From the NCBI GenBank assembly GCA_021812735.1, contig JAKAMV010000146.1:1-14549 (forward strand): a stretch of 14,549 nucleotides of DNA, in the 5' to 3' direction. This document shows positions 13,728 through 14,549 of the stretch, in pieces; position 1 is the first letter of the stretch; every line of letters begins with the position of its first letter. The notes under the pieces are model-generated. The model searched no databases and was not told the origin of the DNA. It saw only the letters and a program-made list of their open reading frames with translations. Source of the stretch: Chloroflexota bacterium. GTDB taxonomy: Bacteria; Chloroflexota; Limnocylindria; Limnocylindrales; CSP1-4. Position numbers and translations under genes: made by a program.

Positions 13728-14099
13728 CTACCGGCGTCCGGCCCCGAGCGGCTCGCCTTCGATGAGCCGGAGCAGGTCGATCGTCGTGGCGAGGTGGCGA
13801 TTGAAGATGCGCCGCGCCACATCGAGGAGCGCGAAGAGGTCCGGGTCGCCGACCGCGTAGATCACGGTGGTGCCGCGGCGCTCGGTGGTCACGATGCCGC
13901 GCCCGCGCAGCACGGCCAGCTGCTGCGAGATCGAGGAGGCCGGCGCCCCGATGGCGGCCTGCAGCTGGGAGACGCTCTGCGGCCCCCCGCGAAGCAACTC
14001 CAGGATCTGGATGCGCATGGGGTGGGCGAGCGCCCTGAAGAAGTCGGCCTTGAAGCGACGCAGGTCCGCCGGATCATCCCGTGGGGGGTTGCGCAGCAT
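13728..14099 (-). CDS. ArsR-family winged helix-turn-helix repressor
   Basis: ArsR proteins repress a nearby operon until a ligand or metal releases them. ATG 14099 (MLRNPPRDDP) is chosen because GAGGG lies 4-8 bases upstream and the family's first helix begins soon after; the longer open frame upstream is not conserved in style. The 123 residues read: FFRALAHPMRIQILELL (about 20-36, the family's typical opening), helix-turn-helix VSQLQAAIGAPASSISQQLA (43-62) with the recognition helix from residue 54, then the wing GIVTTERRGTTVIYAV (68-83). It has no cysteine and no CxC box, so it is not a classic As/Cd sensor of the ELCVC type. It probably senses something else or responds to redox through a partner. 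It is divergent from the gene at 14244, with a palindrome between them. Confidence 0.92.
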   Translation of the reverse strand: MLRNPPRDDPADLRRFKADFFRALAHPMRIQILELLRGGPQSVSQLQAAIGAPASSISQQLAVLRGRGIVTTERRGTTVIYAVGDPDLFALLDVARRIFNRHLATTIDLLRLIEGEPLGAGRR

Positions 14100-14137
14100 G
14101 TCCCTCACCCTATCCGGACCCTCCGTCCTACGTCTCC

Positions 14138-14152
14138 CTTGCATATTGCAAG
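14138..14152. promoter_or_regulatory. 15-bp palindrome, candidate ArsR-family operator
   Basis: CTTGCATATTGCAAG is a perfect 6-bp inverted repeat around TAT. It is the only AT-rich patch near the divergent pair and lies 39 bases before the repressor ATG. AT-rich 12-2-12-like or shorter palindromes between divergent genes are typical ArsR sites. Confidence 0.6.
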
Positions 14153-14174
14153 AAAGCGAGACAAAGACTAGCAT
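14146..14174 (+). promoter_or_regulatory. sigma-70-like promoter for the gene at 14244
   Basis: TTGCAA (14146-14151) and TAGCAT (14169-14174) are 17 bases apart, each four of six to consensus. The -35 box lies inside the palindrome at 14138-14152, so bound repressor would block polymerase. Transcription would start near 14181, about 63 bases before the ATG. Confidence 0.45.
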
Positions 14175-14243
14175 GACGGGCGCCCGGGGCACCACCGGTT
14201 GCCCGGGTTCCCCGCGCCTCGACAGCTTGCTCGGGAGGCCCCC

Positions 14244-14549
14244 ATGCGCTTGGCCGCGCTCCTCGCGGAAGCCGCCGCCGCACCGCCCGAGCGCCGCATC
14301 CAGTGGCGCGACCGGGTCGCCCCGTTCGGCCGACGGGCGATCGACGGGGTGGAGCCGTGGCTGTCCGATGGGGTGCTGGCGGCGTTCGCCATCCGGGTGA
14401 TCTGGCGTGCGGGCGAGCTCGGCGAGCCTGCCGCCGCGGCGACATCCCTGCGGGCCGCCCGCGGCCGCCTCCCGGCGCACGTGCAGCGCGACGTCGACTG
14501 GGCCCTCCGCTCCCTCCACCCGACGCCGCGGCCGCTGGCCGCCCAGGCG
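14244..14549 (+). CDS. N-terminal part of an unidentified gene (3' end outside window)
   Basis: ATG 14244 has GGGAGG at 14233-14238, 5 bases upstream, and the frame stays open for 102 codons to the window edge. The product begins MRLAALLAEAAAAPPERRIQ and continues with basic and tryptophan-containing stretches (WRDRVAPFGRRAIDGVEPWL, then FAIRVIWRAGELGE). It looks soluble and helical, with no signal peptide that I trust. I recognise no family from this part. It is divergent from the ArsR-family gene and shares its operator region, so it is the most likely gene under that repressor's control. Confidence 0.65.
   Translation, partial: MRLAALLAEAAAAPPERRIQWRDRVAPFGRRAIDGVEPWLSDGVLAAFAIRVIWRAGELGEPAAAATSLRAARGRLPAHVQRDVDWALRSLHPTPRPLAAQA

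Overview
This is a high-GC bacterial window of 14.5 kb with short intergenic gaps, many GTG or ATG starts preceded by good ribosome binding sites, and stop/start overlaps. Base composition and gene style suggest a Chloroflexota (Limnocylindria/Ellin6529-like) or Actinomycetota genome. No rRNA, tRNA or marker gene is present, so this is an impression only. I see no CRISPR array.

Region 1 (1-2339) holds small genes of unknown function: the tail of a gene, a 65-aa cysteine-pair protein and an 88-aa helical protein in one operon on +; a 93-aa acidic protein and a 142-aa exported protein on -; and a three-helix membrane protein on +. Region 2 (2340-6529) is a clear four-gene operon: ABC-2 type ATPase, ABC-2 permease, DesK/NarL-type histidine kinase and LuxR-type response regulator. 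All junctions overlap, and a regulatory stretch with an 18-bp perfect palindrome lies upstream. It is probably an efflux pump with its own sensor, of the YvfRSTU/DesKR layout.

Region 3 (6912-8292) is the best-resolved story in the window. An IS1111-type IS110-family element of 1265 bp, with 13-bp perfect subterminal inverted repeats, sits inside the 5' end of a serine recombinase gene. Joining the flanks restores the reading frame and gives a paralogue of the intact recombinase at 12874-13524. The right non-coding end is the expected place for the guide (seek/bridge) RNA, and joining the element's ends would create a promoter.

Region 4 (8552-8956) is a methylglyoxal synthase whose frame is intact except for one in-frame UGA. 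The UGA falls exactly at the position of the phosphate-binding serine (Ser65 of E. coli MgsA). It converges on a 933-aa PAS-PAS-PAS-PAS-GAF-EAL protein on - (8970-11771), a probable cyclic-di-GMP phosphodiesterase. Region 5 (11772-14549) has a strong hairpin terminator in a gene-poor gap, a 119-aa zinc-ribbon protein upstream of the intact serine recombinase, and an ArsR-family regulator divergent from a gene that runs off the window. A 15-bp palindrome lies between that divergent pair and overlaps a plausible promoter.
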